Positions 10,870 through 25,069 of a stretch of 64,000 nucleotides of DNA are shown one piece after another. Position 1 is the first letter of the stretch, and every line of letters starts with the position of its first letter. This stretch comes from Nosema muscidifuracis (lineage: Eukaryota; Microsporidia; Nosematidae). The position numbers and the translations under genes are program-made. The notes under the pieces were generated by a model. The model searched no databases. It was given only the letters and a program-made list of their open reading frames with translations, and was not told the origin of the DNA. The DNA lies in contig JAIOKI010000021.1 of the NCBI GenBank assembly GCA_028335825.1, positions 186,001 to 250,000 of the forward strand. The letters are read 5' to 3'.

Positions 10870-13640
10870 GCTTTTGAGCCATGTATTTTCCGCCGAGATA
10901 CGTTTTTATATACCTACCTATTACTTGTTCAATACTCGTTTCAATTTCTTATCGCCTAATTTTAAATCATCTTTTCTTATTGTTTGTTTCAGTTGACCTT
11001 TTGCTCGGACTGGAAGATGTTTATTTTGTTTCATAATAAAATAATAATGTCGATTTGTAATATCGCATATAAATCTTTATTTTAATATAAGCCATATTAT
11101 GATATAATGAAGGCTATATTTTAAGAAAAGATTGATAGCTTTACTGTTCTAATCTATATTTCTTATTTATTTCAAGACATCTTAGTGATGTCATAATTTA
11201 TACTGAATACGTTTCAATTCACAACTCTTGAAGCTCTTATTGTCAATGAAAATTTATATTCTAACAGATCGTATTTCTCTTTCATCTATTTCCGTGTGAA
11301 TCGCTGTTTACTCTTCTAAGATTAACTCCATTGTTATAATATACCCTTTAAAACTCTATACACTCAATTTTTTTTGCATTATCCTTTTTTAACCATCCTT
11401 TTAGTGATTTAATAATTTTATTTGTTGTTCTATCTCTTAATATTTTCATAAATTTCTTTTGTTAAATAATATATACCTGCTAGAACGTATCTCTTTGATT
11501 CTTCTATTTTTAATATCCACAGGAATTTTTCCTTTGCGGCTAGTATAATTTTTTTGCCTCTCTCTTGGATTCTGTTTCTCAAAGTTTTTAAATAATTTGA
11601 TATCACTTGCTTGGCCAGTAAAACTTCATTTTTAGCTTTTAATAAGTTTATTCTACACCTTTATGGTTTATTTATTCATATAACTAGATAACAAAAAAAC
11701 TTTTTTTTCACTTTTTGGTGTTTCAGCTTTCTTTCTTGAATTAAATTCACAATACTCAACTATATCAATCAAAATTTTATGCTTTATTTCTTCCTATCTT
11801 TTGATTACTAATTTTATACTCTTTTCACTATTTTACCTCTATTTTTTTCTTGGAATTGTTCACTCAATTTATTTACATCTATCATCTTTTACACTTTAAC
11901 ATATTGTATTTTAAACCAATTTTTGTATCTTTTGATTCATCTGTTCATTTTATTATTGTTAAAGCTTGGTTTATTTCTTATTTTTAACGCTTTATGATCC
12001 ATCATCATCTAAAAATTCCTTCCTTTGAATTCATACTTGTATTTTTATTGCCCAGAACACTACTAACATTTCTTTTTTCTGATATAGTATGTCTTCTCTA
12101 AGAAGTCAGTTTTTTTCAATGAAAATTGTATAGGATCCCATTTACTATCTCGATTTGTCTATAATAAAACTTTTACTACACCCGTACCACGTGTATTTGT
12201 TATCAATCTAATTTTTTAAGTAATCAGGTATTTTTAATTCGTTCATATCTTTCAGGTCTTATTTTACAAATTTAAACTCATTCTCAATATTTTATGTCAA
12301 ACACCACTTTTTCTTTGAGTTTAATGCATTTGTAAGTTTCTCAATCATACATTTAAAACTTCTAATAAATATTCTAAACCAACCTGCAATTCCTAAAAAA
12401 TTATGTAATTCTTCTGTAATCTATGCTTTATCTTTCTTTATTTTATCATACTTAATGCTAAGTACATCTATTAATACCCTTAGTAATTATACATTCCTTT
12501 TCTTATACTATATCTTCCTTGGATTGACCATTAGTTCATATTATCCACCATTTTTCTCATGTATACTTTAAACCTTTTTCTTAAAAACCTTCAAATATTC
12601 GAATCATAGTTCTTTGCATAATTTGAGTTGATTTTTGAATCCCATTATCATGATATAGCAATAATAAGAATTTTCATCAATTCAAATTCCATCTTATATT
12701 TATGTCTTTCTTCAATTTCTATGTAGTAAAATTCCTCTTTCGAACCAATCACTATGAATTCATTCGACCCTCGTGAAAAAGTCAAAGGAGCATTTCTAAA
12801 TCAAGTTTTTTAAGCCTATAAGATTACTAGAAACTCTCATATCTTAATTCTGATTCTCCAATACCCTTTAGTTTAGATTAAATATAAACCACATTATGAT
12901 CTCTAGTTATTTCTTATTTGTTAATTTGTTTTATACCTAATACTTTGTGGTATGTATTGTCTTTTCTCACTATTCTCTTATTTCTCTATCTTAATAACAT
13001 ATTTACTACCAGATTTAAATTCTATCTTCACTTTTTATCTTTCAAAACTCTCGAATACACCTTAATAATCTTTTCTAATGTAATAATCCTTTTAATGGCA
13101 TTTTCCTTTTCATATAGTTTTTTTTTGAAATAAATAACTTCTTTATTTTCATATTCTTCACTTTGATTGTTCATATTACTTTTTCTGATGTTGCATCATC
13201 TAGCAATATATTTACTTTTATGACATATATTACACTCACCACTGCGCTGATTAAATTTACCAGCAAAACTAGAACCAACCCCTCGATATACTTCTAATAG
13301 TCTTTTATTTCAACTCTTCTCTTATATTTTATTTTATAACGTTCATCGTCTCTCTATTACTTAAAATCTTTCTTCTTCCAGCTTATCTACTTCTAATTAC
13401 ATTTCTCTATCATTATTGCAATTTTTTAAATAGATATTCTTGTAACTTAATAGATGCTCACCGCACCACCTGCTTCATATTCATTATTCTAGTCTTCTCT
13501 AAAACCATAATTTTAGGTTCAATTCCATCTGCTTCCTGTAATAACTTATTGACCACAAGACTCACTTGCTTCTCCTTTATTTTCGTTGTTACTATGTTAA
13601 ACTTTTCATATTTACTATAATAATGAAAGTATAGTAATAT
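10870..13640 (-). mobile_element. Ty3/gypsy-type LTR retrotransposon fossil 1
   Basis: This is a decayed Ty3/gypsy element on the minus strand. Recognisable parts, in order along the element, are a Cys-rich knuckle-like segment near 13.2 kb, a reverse transcriptase ending near 12.3 kb with the typical LHNFLGIAGWFR-like junction to RNase H, and integrase-like sequence near 11.2-11.5 kb. It is broken many times and looks old. I could not define LTRs. The ends are approximate. Confidence 0.6.
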
Positions 13641-14787
13641 AATCTGTTAAATAATTAAATTATAAAGCCGTATACGTTTAGGCTTTTAATAAGCCAAAGA
13701 TATTCATTCTTAATTGTTCCACGATTATTATCGATGCCTCCATCTATTCTGTATTCAAGCGAAATACTTACAAGTGTCCTTTTTATAACTTCAGACCGAA
13801 TGTATGCTTTAATTTGATCAGTTTTCTAGTATTATACTGTGTGTATCATGTAAGTTTAATGCAACACATTTAGATTACTACATACGGTTAAATTAAACGT
13901 CCATTTGTGTAAGCTCGTTTGCTAATAAATCATTTTTTTAGCTTTTCTGTCTCGACCTGTTGCAAATTTAATAGAGGTATTCACACTTCTACAATTAAAA
14001 TTACATTCTTTTTTCTTATCTATAATATCTACGTCTGATATGTTATTCTTTATTTTAATATCTATCTTAATTGAAGTGTCAACTCTAATTTCAACACATT
14101 TATTGGAGATTGTTTCTTATACTTATTGATAACGTAACTTCTTTATTGATCTAATTTCTTATTTATTGCTGAGAAACAAATAAATGCATTTTAGAACCTC
14201 ATCATGTCTTCTTATGTGGTCAAATCAAGGAATTTCTCGCATTTCGAAGTAGGTGATCTACAATATTTTATGATAAATTACAATAAGAGCACAATTCTTA
14301 ATCTACTAGAAACTTATTTCTATTTTTGCTAAAAAAATTATTTTTAATTTTTAAGCATGTCGATGAGTTTTTAAAAGTTATATATTCATCTACTACCTCA
14401 ATACACAACTTCTATGCATTATTTTTCTTTTATGTCGATGTATAATCTGGTTTTTGTGCGACTCATATTTTATTGTTTGTTAAGTCTGTTTCCTTAAGCT
14501 TATATTTTATCTCGATAAGCCAGAAGTGAGTTTTTTCTTTACTTGAACTTTTATAATGACTTCTTGTCTCATAAAAGTGGTTTGTATTTAAAAATTAATT
14601 ATTCAGCTTTTATAACATTATATTACTACGGTGATGAAGGCTCATTAAACCTCTTCCTAATGTATCTTCTTTTAAATATAATTTTCCATTATTGAAGGCC
14701 ACAGGTGTATATTTATGTATTTGTATAAATCCAATCTGGTAATCGATTTCATTGTAAATGTCTGGTTAAAGATTAAGAATTTGAATA

Positions 14788-14942
14788 CACTAATGGAATT
14801 TAATTTATATTTTTTCTAATAATTATGAAATACTTTTAAGGTCTGATAAATATATTAAGGATTTACTTTTTAACAAAGTAAAATATTACTTAATGTTTTA
14901 GAACAAATATATTGATTTAATTATAAACCAGGAAGTTAAAAA
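14788..14942 (+). repeat. Left terminal inverted repeat of the Tc1-type element
   Basis: It matches the reverse complement of 15884-16035 with scattered mismatches and small gaps. Best-preserved parts are CACTAATG at the tip, GGTCTGAT, AATATATTAAGGATTTACTT and AAGTAAAATATTACTTAATG. Confidence 0.85.
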
Positions 14943-15883
14943 AAGATTTTTTATATTAACGAAGTATAAGTTTCTTGCCAAAAATAATATATTTTAGAGT
15001 TTTTTATTTTCTTCCCACATGGCTAAACATCTAAGTTCTGAAAAAGAATTGATGTCGAATTTCGGAAAAGCAGTCTGAAATTTCAATGCTAAGCTAACCT
15101 CTTTACCGATCTAAACATTATCGAGGACAGAAGACTCAAAAGAAAAAAAAATTTACAATTTATTGAAAAAATCTTAAATTGTTTATTAAAAATATATTAT
15201 CTGAGTTCGATAATATTTGATAAAGCATAGACGTAAGAAATGCAATGAATAAGTGTAGTTTTTGGTTAAGTAGTTACTAGGAAACCGCAACTGCAAAGCT
15301 CATAGAGAAGAAATAATAAAGTGGCTTTCAATCACATAATGTTTAATAATCATGATTGAGAAAAGGTATTTGGCTCGATGAATTAAAATTTAATTGTTTG
15401 GCTCGAAAGAAAGAAAGTTTATGTTAAAAAACCAAATACTAGGCTTATGGAAAAATATTTATCATCAACTATGAAATCTGTGGGTGATTGTTTAATTATT
15501 TAGGATTGCTGTTCTTTGAGAGACATAGAAAAATTGATTTTTATAAAAAACATTACTTTCAGTCAAATATATTGACGTATTATGCCTAAATTTTTTTTAA
15601 ACTGAAAAATAAGATATATTTATCGGAATATTTTTTTCAACAAAAAAGACTTTTAAATTATTTTACTGAAAATAGTTTTAAACAATTGTATGACTAGTCA
15701 AATCAATTGATTTAAATCCAATAGAGAATTTATCAAGTTATAAGCTAAAATTTGGAAATGTGTCAAAGAATGCTAGAGAGTTTTATCAAAAAACTTATAA
15801 ATAGTATGCATAAGATATTTATAGAAATAATTAATGTAAGAGGAGATCATACTAGTCATTAAAACTCATTCTATATAAATACA

Positions 15884-16035
15884 TTTTTAACTTCCAAGTT
15901 CATAATTAAACTATTTATTTTTCTAAAGCATTAAGTAATATTTTACTTTATTTAAAGTAAATCCTTAATATATTCATCAGACCATGAATATTTTCAATTA
16001 TAATAGAAAAAATTCCAAATTAAATTTCATTAGTG
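15884..16035 (-). repeat. Right terminal inverted repeat of the Tc1-type element
   Basis: Inverted counterpart of 14788-14942. The TA at 16036-16037 is the right half of the target duplication. Confidence 0.85.
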
Positions 16036-17599
16036 TATAATAATTAAATAACGAAAGTGTAAATTCATTTGAATCCTTAAAATGTTTTCTTAGACATATT
16101 GGTCTTAGTTATATCTTTTTCTCGCCTGCTCATTTCAAGGCCAATCAAGTTCTTGATTTTTCCTACGTGTTCATATTCCGAAATCTCTGTGATTTCAAGA
16201 TATTTATACGAGCTAGTAGCATATACTTTTATCATATTGGTATAAATACTTACTTCGTGTGTAACAAATTTTCTAGAGTTGATTTTCCGGTTCATATTTT
16301 TACAGAATTATTTTGTCTATTTAAAAATTTTATCTAATGTATCATCTATAAAGAAAAAATGATTAGTGACATAACTTTAGTATTTAGTCATTTGTATCTG
16401 TATTTTTGGAGACCTACTATTCAAAAGTCTGATGACGGATGTATAAACATAATATATAATAGAATTAAAGACTGTCTCCTTCAATATATCTTTTCTATCT
16501 TCTTTTTTAGAATCTTATTTTTTCTATAGAATATTTCTATACTCTATTTCTTAGTTGAGGCCTCAATGAACTTATGTATTCATTCGGGTAAGACTAGTGC
16601 TTGTATGCAATGTAGGAAATAATTATGATCAATTTAATCGAAAGCTTTCTTTATATCTATGTACAAGGTTTTAAAATTGTTTTTATGCTTTAAATTAATG
16701 GCAATATATGTCATTGTTTGCTTTTTGTTCCTTAAATACCTATAAAAGTACTAGACTGGTTATAACTTAAGATGTTTTTATCTTCTAGTTCTAATTAGAT
16801 AACCTTCGATACGTATATGAAAATTAACTTATACAAGTTTGAAAGACAAGTTAATGTCTGAAGTTTTTTTCCAGTCTTGAAGCTCTCTCTTGGAATTAAA
16901 TAAGTATTACCATATTTTAAATATTCCTTCATTACCTCTAATTCTTAAATATTTTTTTATTGCTTTATACTGAGGTCAATGTAAAGATGTCATTTTTTTC
17001 ATGCCATTTCAAGGCTTCTTTTGTGGTAAACCATATAATTATTTTTATTTTTCTTTTGTTTATTTCTACACGTCATCTAAAATATATAGGAAAGTTTATA
17101 AAAGGTGGGCATGAAAGAATTAAATAATAAAAATAATTCGATAAAATCTATATTGGAGACCTATTTCACGATAGGATACCATATCTTTATTTATATATTC
17201 GTCATTTACACGCCAGCTGATTGTTATTAAATGTTGAATTATTTGAAAAGAAAAGGTTGAAATTGCGTAATTAGGTCAAACCAAACATTTTTCATTTAAT
17301 TTACTGACGTTATATATTATATTTAATAATCTTATTAATTATTTCAAATGATGTAAGCACATTGAAATTTCACTCGCCTAGCTTACTTATTCTTAAGACG
17401 CTATCTATTTCATTCTCTAGCACACTAATAATATTAATGAATTCATTGACTCCAGGGAAAGTTACGTATTTGTTTTTATTTTTTTAAAAAGATGATTTGA
17501 AAAAAGTTCCTTACAATCTACTTGGGTATAGTTTTTTTTTTGAATCATATAGACAATCAAACTTGCTCACCTCACCAGCTCTCATCTTAAGGTTTGTTT

Positions 17600-20450
17600 T
17601 ATTATTTTTTACATCTACGAAATCTCTAAAAAGCCTGCTTTTATATAGTTCGTATTAACATCGGTTCTTCTGTATTCTTCTTCTATAAATAAGAAGTTAA
17701 TTTTTATATTTACGCATATGCTTGATAGGTCATACTTTCGTACCACCGCTTGGTTATTATCTCGGAACATAATTTTTACTCTTTCTTGTTCTTTTGGTTA
17801 TAATTCAATTGTGTTTTTAAACTTATCGATAAGGTTTACAATTTCTTGGAGTGTCAAATTTTACCCTTAGAACTAAGTCTACAGTTAGATGGAATCTTAT
17901 TTTTCTATGTGAACTTACAAGTAAATTTTTTGATCATTAATGAAAGATTTTTAGATAAGCTGAATTTTAATCATGTTCGTCGCGATAAATTATTTTATAG
18001 AAATCAGATTCGGTGACATGGTTTAATTTAAGAAAAAAATAGTTTTTCAAAATTTATGTATTTTTTTACGCCATTGAATTGTTTATTAAGACAAAAGAAA
18101 TGTTCATCACAATTTTACATCTTATGATGTTCCAATTATTTATACTGGGCTTCCGTGTTTTTATCTTTAATTATTCAAAAATATTATTGAGGTATTTACT
18201 GAAAAAAAGAAATTGTAATTGATTTAATGTATTCATTTGCAAACCAGCGCTGCTAAGAATCTTTTTATATTTTTTAACAATTTCTTCTAGTATTTTTAGG
18301 TCATCAATAAATAGCAAATGATTATTTCTCTAGCTAAATTCTTTTGTTGGTGATATTTGTACATTTAAAATAGACTATTGAATCTTTTATTTGGGAATAC
18401 ATTATTATAAAAAAAAAGTAAAGAAGAAGTAAGATGTCGTCTCCAGTATTTATTTGTTTATATTCCACTGCTTTGATAAATTTTGGCACCAATTTAGATA
18501 AATTTATGGATTATATGCAGGACATTAAGTATCTATGACCAATCAGTTCATACTGCTATCATTTGTATCAATCATTTAATAAAAAGTCGATAATTGCCTT
18601 TTCTTTGGGATAATGCACGTTTCTAATCGTATCCATATAGTTATTTGATATGATCTTTCTGTTTTCTAATTCGAGCTGCATCATTTTTGTTAAATATTTA
18701 GTCATAAGTTTATATGTATTCAATATGTAGATCACCGATCTAAATTCCGAGTCGTTTTTTGCCTCTTTTTAGAGACCAGATACTAAATTCCCGTGTATAA
18801 TCAGCTTTCTTCTTCGATGCATTCTGATTTTATTAACTCATACAAAGTTGCATGCAAACAATTTAATATTTTATTCAACTCAGTAGTATTCAAATCTGAT
18901 AATAAAAAACAATTTCTTGTTAGATATTCTAAACTGTGTCGTTTGCTGTATGCATGCATTGGATAGTATTTTTTTAAATATATTAGTGTTGTCAAATAAG
19001 CCTTGTCCTCACATTTTATTTCATAATTCTATTACTTTTTTGGAAGGAACATCAATCTTTATTATCTGGATTCTTCCGTAACTTTTTTGTAAATTTTAAA
19101 TTTTCTAAATTCTATTCTTTTGTAGTAGAAATTGTGCTTTTTTTCATATATAAGAATATTTTATTTTTCTTACTATGATCTTTGTATATATCTTCATAAT
19201 GTCTCTTATTAATTTTGTTTTTTATTATTGTTAGCTTCGATTTAGACTTCTCAAATATTTCTAACTTTTTTATTATATTTTGCAATTCTTTCAGCATACC
19301 GTAGGAAAAGATTACTAGTAAAAAAAATATTGTGGTATACTTTCATATTAATCAAACGTCAATTTAATAACGTAAAAAAGAAACAATTAGAAATAAAAAT
19401 AGACTAAATTAATTGTTTTATCAAGGATATATAGGCAAGTTTATGACAATTTTGGATATTATATATTCACTTTGTTTTTTATCTCATGATACATCGACTG
19501 TGAAATTTGTATAATTCCGACAGCATCAGTTAATTTTGAGAATAAGTAATTTATATGTTTATCTAAATTTTTGTTTAAATGATTTATTATCTTCATTCAC
19601 GTTGTCTCTTAGGATTTTATACTTTTTCTTACAATAAAGTACAACTTTGTCTTTTGCTTTTCTTATTTCATTTACGAAAAAATTCTTAACATGTAAATAC
19701 TTTTCTTGGATGCGACCTATGACCCCTTATATTACTTTTCTATCTTTATTCATTCTTTTATTGAGTCATTTTGCTTGTATAAGTGGTTTGTGACGGTTTC
19801 CAAAGTACTTGCAATATGAATTAGATCATTTTTCTAAACTTTTTGAGTAAGGTGTTTACGTTGTGCTTTTCACAAAATGTTTTATTTACTAGCTTTAAAT
19901 TTCATCTTGGCATTCTATAAAACCTCTTAAGTAGACTAAAGTTGTACATATACTGATCTTAGACATTAAAAACTTATGAGAAAGTATGTTCTAGGTTTAT
20001 CAGCTTCTTTAAAATTGTTTTTGTCTGTTTTTTTCTAATTGATCGTTTTTAGTTCTCATATATATTAAATAAAAATATATTTCTATTGAATTTAAATGCC
20101 TTATTTTCGTTAGAAATATCGGGGTTCATGCTGTTGATGATTTTCTATTATTTATGTTTGATGAAATGTAGAGAAACTGACTGTTTCTAAGCAGTAAACC
20201 ATTTATTGCACTGCTACAACATTTCTTTAAAAGGCTAAAATTTATTCAATCTCAGTTTGCTTTATTCAATATATATTTCAAATTTTTAATATATAATCAA
20301 GAGGTATTGATATGATTATTACAAACTAAAGCAGTCATTCAACCATCAACTAATCTGTAATATTTTTTTCTTAGATGATCACTCTGTAACCTATCTCAAA
20401 TGCGAAATTGATCCTCATTCTACCTATCTAAAATTTTTTTATAATTGCTA
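17600..20450 (-). mobile_element. Decayed LINE, copy C
   Basis: This is a second minus-strand LINE remnant, upstream of copy B. At about 18995-18800 it carries a segment that precedes the RT core in this family (ATLYELIKSECIEEES). At about 18760-18570 follows SEFRSVIYILNTYKLMTKY and later the counterpart of the NQLGTVRxVQGAKEQA region. Near 18330-18220 lies the catalytic box LLFIDDLKILEEIVKK with LQMNTLNQ behind it. Coding signal toward 20.4 kb is weak. The endonuclease part is not legible, so it may be truncated where copy B begins. The limits are estimates. Confidence 0.6.
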
Positions 20451-20849
20451 CAAACCTCTTCTACTATTTTTTAGTTTATGTTTGTTTATTCTCAAAATGC
20501 TAGTCCCTAATCCTTTTAATATGACAATCTCATTTAACCATCCATGTTTTACTATGAGAGTAATGTTGATCAATATATTAAAAGATAAATTAAAAGCAAA
20601 AGTTACTTTATGTATGCACCTATGGTATCAAACTACATATTTTTTTATTTTTTCTCAAAACGAATTTTTATTAAACAATTTTTGAAGAAGAAGACAGAAA
20701 ATGAGGAGAACATATAATGACTAAAACAAAGAATACACAAAGAAAAATCATTAAACACCCTTTATATGTTTCTATATAAAGCTGACATTTTTTGTTCACC
20801 CACCTGAGATTAGCACAAAATCTTTCCTAATTGAGTTCTCCAAACCCGA

Positions 20850-22450
20850 AAACTTTTGAATCTTTTTCACACCATTTGATTAATTATTTCTACGAATCCT
20901 ACTGTCTGATATTTCAATGGTTACGCAAAGTCCCAAGTCATTCCATATTTTGACTGAGTTGTGCTATTTTTATATTCCAACACTAAATCGAAAATAATTA
21001 TTTTTGGTGCACCTCTTCCTATTTATTATCAACTCTAAAATAAACTTTTTTATAAATATGTCTCTTTTTATGGAAAGAAACTGAATTTATATTCATTTTG
21101 TATATTGATAATATCTACAATAATAAATACGTTAACCTCTTTAAAGGATCCTTTCAATCAGGTCCACTTTTTAAAAAACATTACGGACTTTGGAAACTAT
21201 AACCTTATTTTTAGTATTCATCTTAGGTTCTCCTGTCTTCGTGAATATCAAAGACCTGTTTAACAAGTTTCTTTCTATATCCTCTCTAACAGTGTTTCAA
21301 TTATACTTGGACCAATTAAGAAATACATTATGTTCACTGAAAAATGGTCATATACTTTATAATATTCTTTTATGATCTTTTTTTCTTATTATTATTGGTC
21401 GAACATTTCACTTCATGACACAATTTGGGATTTTTTGCATCTTAATAAGCCCATCAGCTACATTAGTACCTTCACAGATGCACTTGCTTTAAATGAAAAT
21501 GTCTTCAATCTCAATGACCATATCAAAATCATTATTTGAAAATTAATGGTCAGTTTTCAATGTGAGTTATTTTCCAAAAAAGTAGTGTTTGTAATATTTA
21601 GTTTCCTTAACTATCCCAAGCAATTCTTTAGCAGCTAGCTAGTTTTTTGCGCTAAGATCGCACCGATTCTATAATACGACGCATCAATGATCAGAAAAGA
21701 TTTTCAATAAATCTGATTATATACGTTCCGAACCTTGATCTATTATTTCCAGATTTCTTTAAAGCTGCGGAAACATATTCATTTACTACAGGTGGTTTTT
21801 GGCCGTTCTTTAGTTGATCAAAGAGAGGAATCATACAACTACATATCTTGGTATAAATTCACTACAATAATTTGTTGTCCCAAGAACGAGAATAACTCTT
21901 TTAGCATTGCCTAAATAGAGAAGTTATAAATTATTAAAACTTTTATGGGTTTGGATTAATAATGCCTTTAGTATTTACAACCCTCAAGATTTTAATTATC
22001 GACTTAAAGACCTACATTTGATTTTATTCTCTTAATATCAATCTAAATATTTCTCGTGATCATTCGTATTGTACGATAAGACAATAATATTATTCAGATA
22101 AAAAACAAATATACCTCTTTCCTCATAAAAATCTCGTATATATATTTTGAAAAGTGGCTGAGGAATTATACGATACATACAAACTCTTTAGACTCGTATA
22201 ATCCACCTTCTTTAAGAAGACAGTTTTCTCTTTATCACTTTGTTCAACTTTAATATAGTAATATCATAAGGTTGTATCTAGCATTACAAAACCTAGACTT
22301 CCCAAGAGTATCAATATGTGGTATATGATATCTGGAGATTTCTCAAAACGTTCAAAAATTAAAAAGAACAACTCCTATATATTATAGATTTCTTTTGAAT
22401 AAACGAACCAAAATGAAATCAAGTCTCAATTATATATGATTATATCTATG
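20850..22450 (-). mobile_element. Ty3/gypsy-type LTR retrotransposon fossil 2
   Basis: On the minus strand, reverse transcriptase signal lies at about 22.0-22.3 kb and RNase H signal at about 21.45-21.65 kb (AAKELLGIVKETKYYKHYFF, then KTDH). The element is broken many times and is of old appearance. No LTRs are defined, and the integrase part was not clearly read. Confidence 0.6.
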
Positions 22451-25060
22451 AACACATGGGTAAAGATACCAATTAAAATGCTTCAATGCAAATTGTAATG
22501 GAAGAGCAATCAATTTTAATGATGAACATATTGAATCAATCAGTGACTATATGTACATTATGTATTTCAAAAACGTTCTTTCATCTACAATGGAGAGAAA
22601 TATAATAGCTATACTTGCTAATTTACTATTTATTTCATTAAATAAACATATTATAAGACCATTATTTTTTTGTTAAAATTATGAGTTTGGTTCTTATAAA
22701 ATTGCAAGAATTGTAACATTTGATAGTGTACTTCTATTTAAAGTGCAATTCTAATTACATGACATTTACTGGTTTTCAGATTCAGCTAATTTTGATATTA
22801 CTAAACTTAATTAATCAAATGGCAGAAAGTTTTCTTTTGAATACTGAGTTAGATGGTGAAAAGATGTTTTTGCTTGTGATATAGAGCGATTTTAAGTCTT
22901 CTTCGAGTTATTTAAATCAAATATATATTATAAACGAAGATTTCAATGAACAGAGTTTTTCTCTATCTATTGTTTTCTTTAGAATAAAATTGAAAAAAAA
23001 CCTATGTTAATGTTTTTAGTCTAAATTGTTCTTCTCCGCTCAATCAATTAGTAATTTCTAATACAATACAAATAGATTTTGAAGCATATACCTATAATAC
23101 AATAAGAATGTTCTCCTTATATGCTCAGATACAGAATGTTTTTTTTACTTTAGACAAGATAATAGAAGAGTGTTCAGAGTTTGCAAACTGTCTCATTATA
23201 TATTTTAAATAGATATTTTGAGACTTTGTACAGATGTTTACTGCTTTAGCTCTAATTCCAATTGATGATTTTAAAACTTTATAAGAAATATATACAATTT
23301 TTATTAGGTTATGTAGAAAAAATTAGCTGTCCATTATCAGGTCATTCTGTGATAATGACATATTATCTCACTATTGTACTCTTCGGGATAAGCTAATAAT
23401 ATCGCCAAAAGATTTTATTCAAAACTTTATGAGATAATTAATAAAAATAATTTTAGTTTCTTGTAGTATCTTAATACTCTTAAAGATATTTAAATATTGA
23501 TTGAAGTAGAACTTAATAGAATGGTTGCAGAAAGAAAGCCAAAAAAAAAGAAATAGAAATTTAGAAGTTGTGGTTCTCTTATAATGAACATCTAATTATT
23601 TTGGAATAACTTTTGTGTGGATTAAGGGAAGAAATTAAATTAGATGTTTAAATATATATTTTTTTGGGGATATAACCATTATATCTAGTCTTATTAGTAA
23701 TCTGATTTAAAAATCGAATATCTTTTTTCACTGGTATGATTCGACTGCATCAAAGGATGTTTCTTTAACATATAATTTCTTAGCGTAATTTTTAGCTATC
23801 TCATAATCAATTGTCTTTTTGTAATTTACTAATCTTATTGTTGCTCCAATTACAAATTTATTATACATTTTTTAAATATTATGTTTACCTTTTTACATAC
23901 ATAAAACTTCGATATTTTCATTAAAAAAATATCTAAATTGAGTTCTATCATTATTTTAGCTTTACTATACAATTTATATTCGAAATTATTAGCATCAGTT
24001 AAATTATTTCTCTTTTTAAAAATTCAGTGATAAACATTGTCAAATACAAAAAGTTTACTTGTGTCGTTGGAATCAAAATTCATGCTTGTGACGAAATCTA
24101 TGTATTACATATGATTACAACCAATAAGATTAAATTCGAAGATGATATCCAATTATTGGAGAAGTTACTGAAGTAAGTGATTGTTACCAAAGAAAGTACT
24201 AATAGCTTCATACTTACTATAACAAACCTGATATCGAAGTCCAAGCTTATAGTAAAAGTAAGCTGGATCGTTAGTAATTACGAACGAAGTGATTTTTATA
24301 ACCTGATTATTTGAATTCTTCAAATAATAAACTTTAATCTGCATAATCACTCTAATAGTGTTGCCACTAGAAGATTAAACTTGGTCTATATTAGTATCCT
24401 GAATTATTCCAGATCTTTTATTTAAGTGCTGTTTATCGGTAATAGATATATATGTGGCGAAATATTAGACAATTTATTGTTTGATTTATGTATTAAGCCA
24501 ATATAGCAGAGTTCTTCAAATATACACATTTTCAGTATCATGAGTAGACATATTATGCCGACCGAAATATTTATTTCAGCTTTTAATTTATCTTCAGTCT
24601 CAACTCACTTCAAGATATGGCTGGAAACGCTATTCATGCTAAATTTTAGCAGGATTTTTGAATTGGTTCCATATCTGAGAGTTATTAGTTGATTGTAATA
24701 ATAATGAATTTTTAACCGGTAAATTACTTATGACTATTTGGGTAAGTGATAAAATATTATATTTTTTAGATAATCATTAACATTTATAGAGCTGTTATAA
24801 AAAACTATTATTCATATCAGATAATATAGTTTAAAATTATTCACAATTAGAATTAAACATCTCCAATTTACATCCAAAGTAGGCGATAAAAAATTAGTCA
24901 AAATAATCTTTTTACCGCAATAAATACAAGCTACTTCAAAGATTGTTTTTTAAGTAGTTCAATCAAAATTTAATTAGAAGTAGATTTATATGTAAAAAAA
25001 TTAACAAAAATGAAATTTCAATAATATTTTATATTTTATTAGTAATATAGGTAACTATTT
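22451..25060. other. Decayed tract of unknown origin
   Basis: There are scattered open stretches on both strands. Minus-strand sequence at about 23.87-23.73 kb reads NKFVIGATIRLVNYKKTIDY and continues open for some 20 codons. Plus-strand pieces near 22.5 kb read NANCNGRAINFNDEHIES and then continue open. I do not recognise either. They may be upstream parts of the neighbouring retroelement fossil or dead host genes. Confidence 0.35.
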
Positions 25061-25069
25061 ACTCATAAA

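Larger units (their letters stand above)
14788..16035 (+). mobile_element. Tc1/mariner (DD34E-type) DNA transposon, decayed
   Basis: The element is 1248 bp with imperfect terminal inverted repeats of about 150 bp, flanked by TA on both sides (14786-14787 and 16036-16037), as expected for Tc1/mariner. Both ends read TACACTAATG inward, counting the TA. Between the repeats, plus-strand frames show pieces of a Tc1 transposase: WLDELKFNCL near 15371, a segment matching KPNTRLMEKYLSP near 15420, KIDF near 15530, and LNPIENL near 15711, the third catalytic motif. The second catalytic region is not intact, and several stops and frameshifts break the frame, so this copy cannot be autonomous. It sits inside an older LINE. 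Confidence 0.85.
13650..17600 (-). mobile_element. Decayed LINE, copy B, interrupted by a Tc1-type transposon
   Basis: This is a minus-strand copy of the restriction-like-endonuclease LINE. The RT core is legible at about 16745-16560 (AINLKHKNNFKTLYIDIKKA, then DHNYFLHCIQALVLPE). A post-catalytic segment follows at 16295-16077 (SSYKYLEITE). The reading then jumps across 14788-16035, where a DNA transposon sits, and resumes near 14690 (LYLKEDTLGRGLMSL), a motif that follows the RT in this family. Near 14220 is HIRRHDEVLKCIYLFLSNK, and at 14100-13900 the endonuclease (EIRVDTSIKIDIKIKNN, later NDLLANELT). Stops and frameshifts are frequent throughout. The 5' end near 17600 is approximate. Confidence 0.72.
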
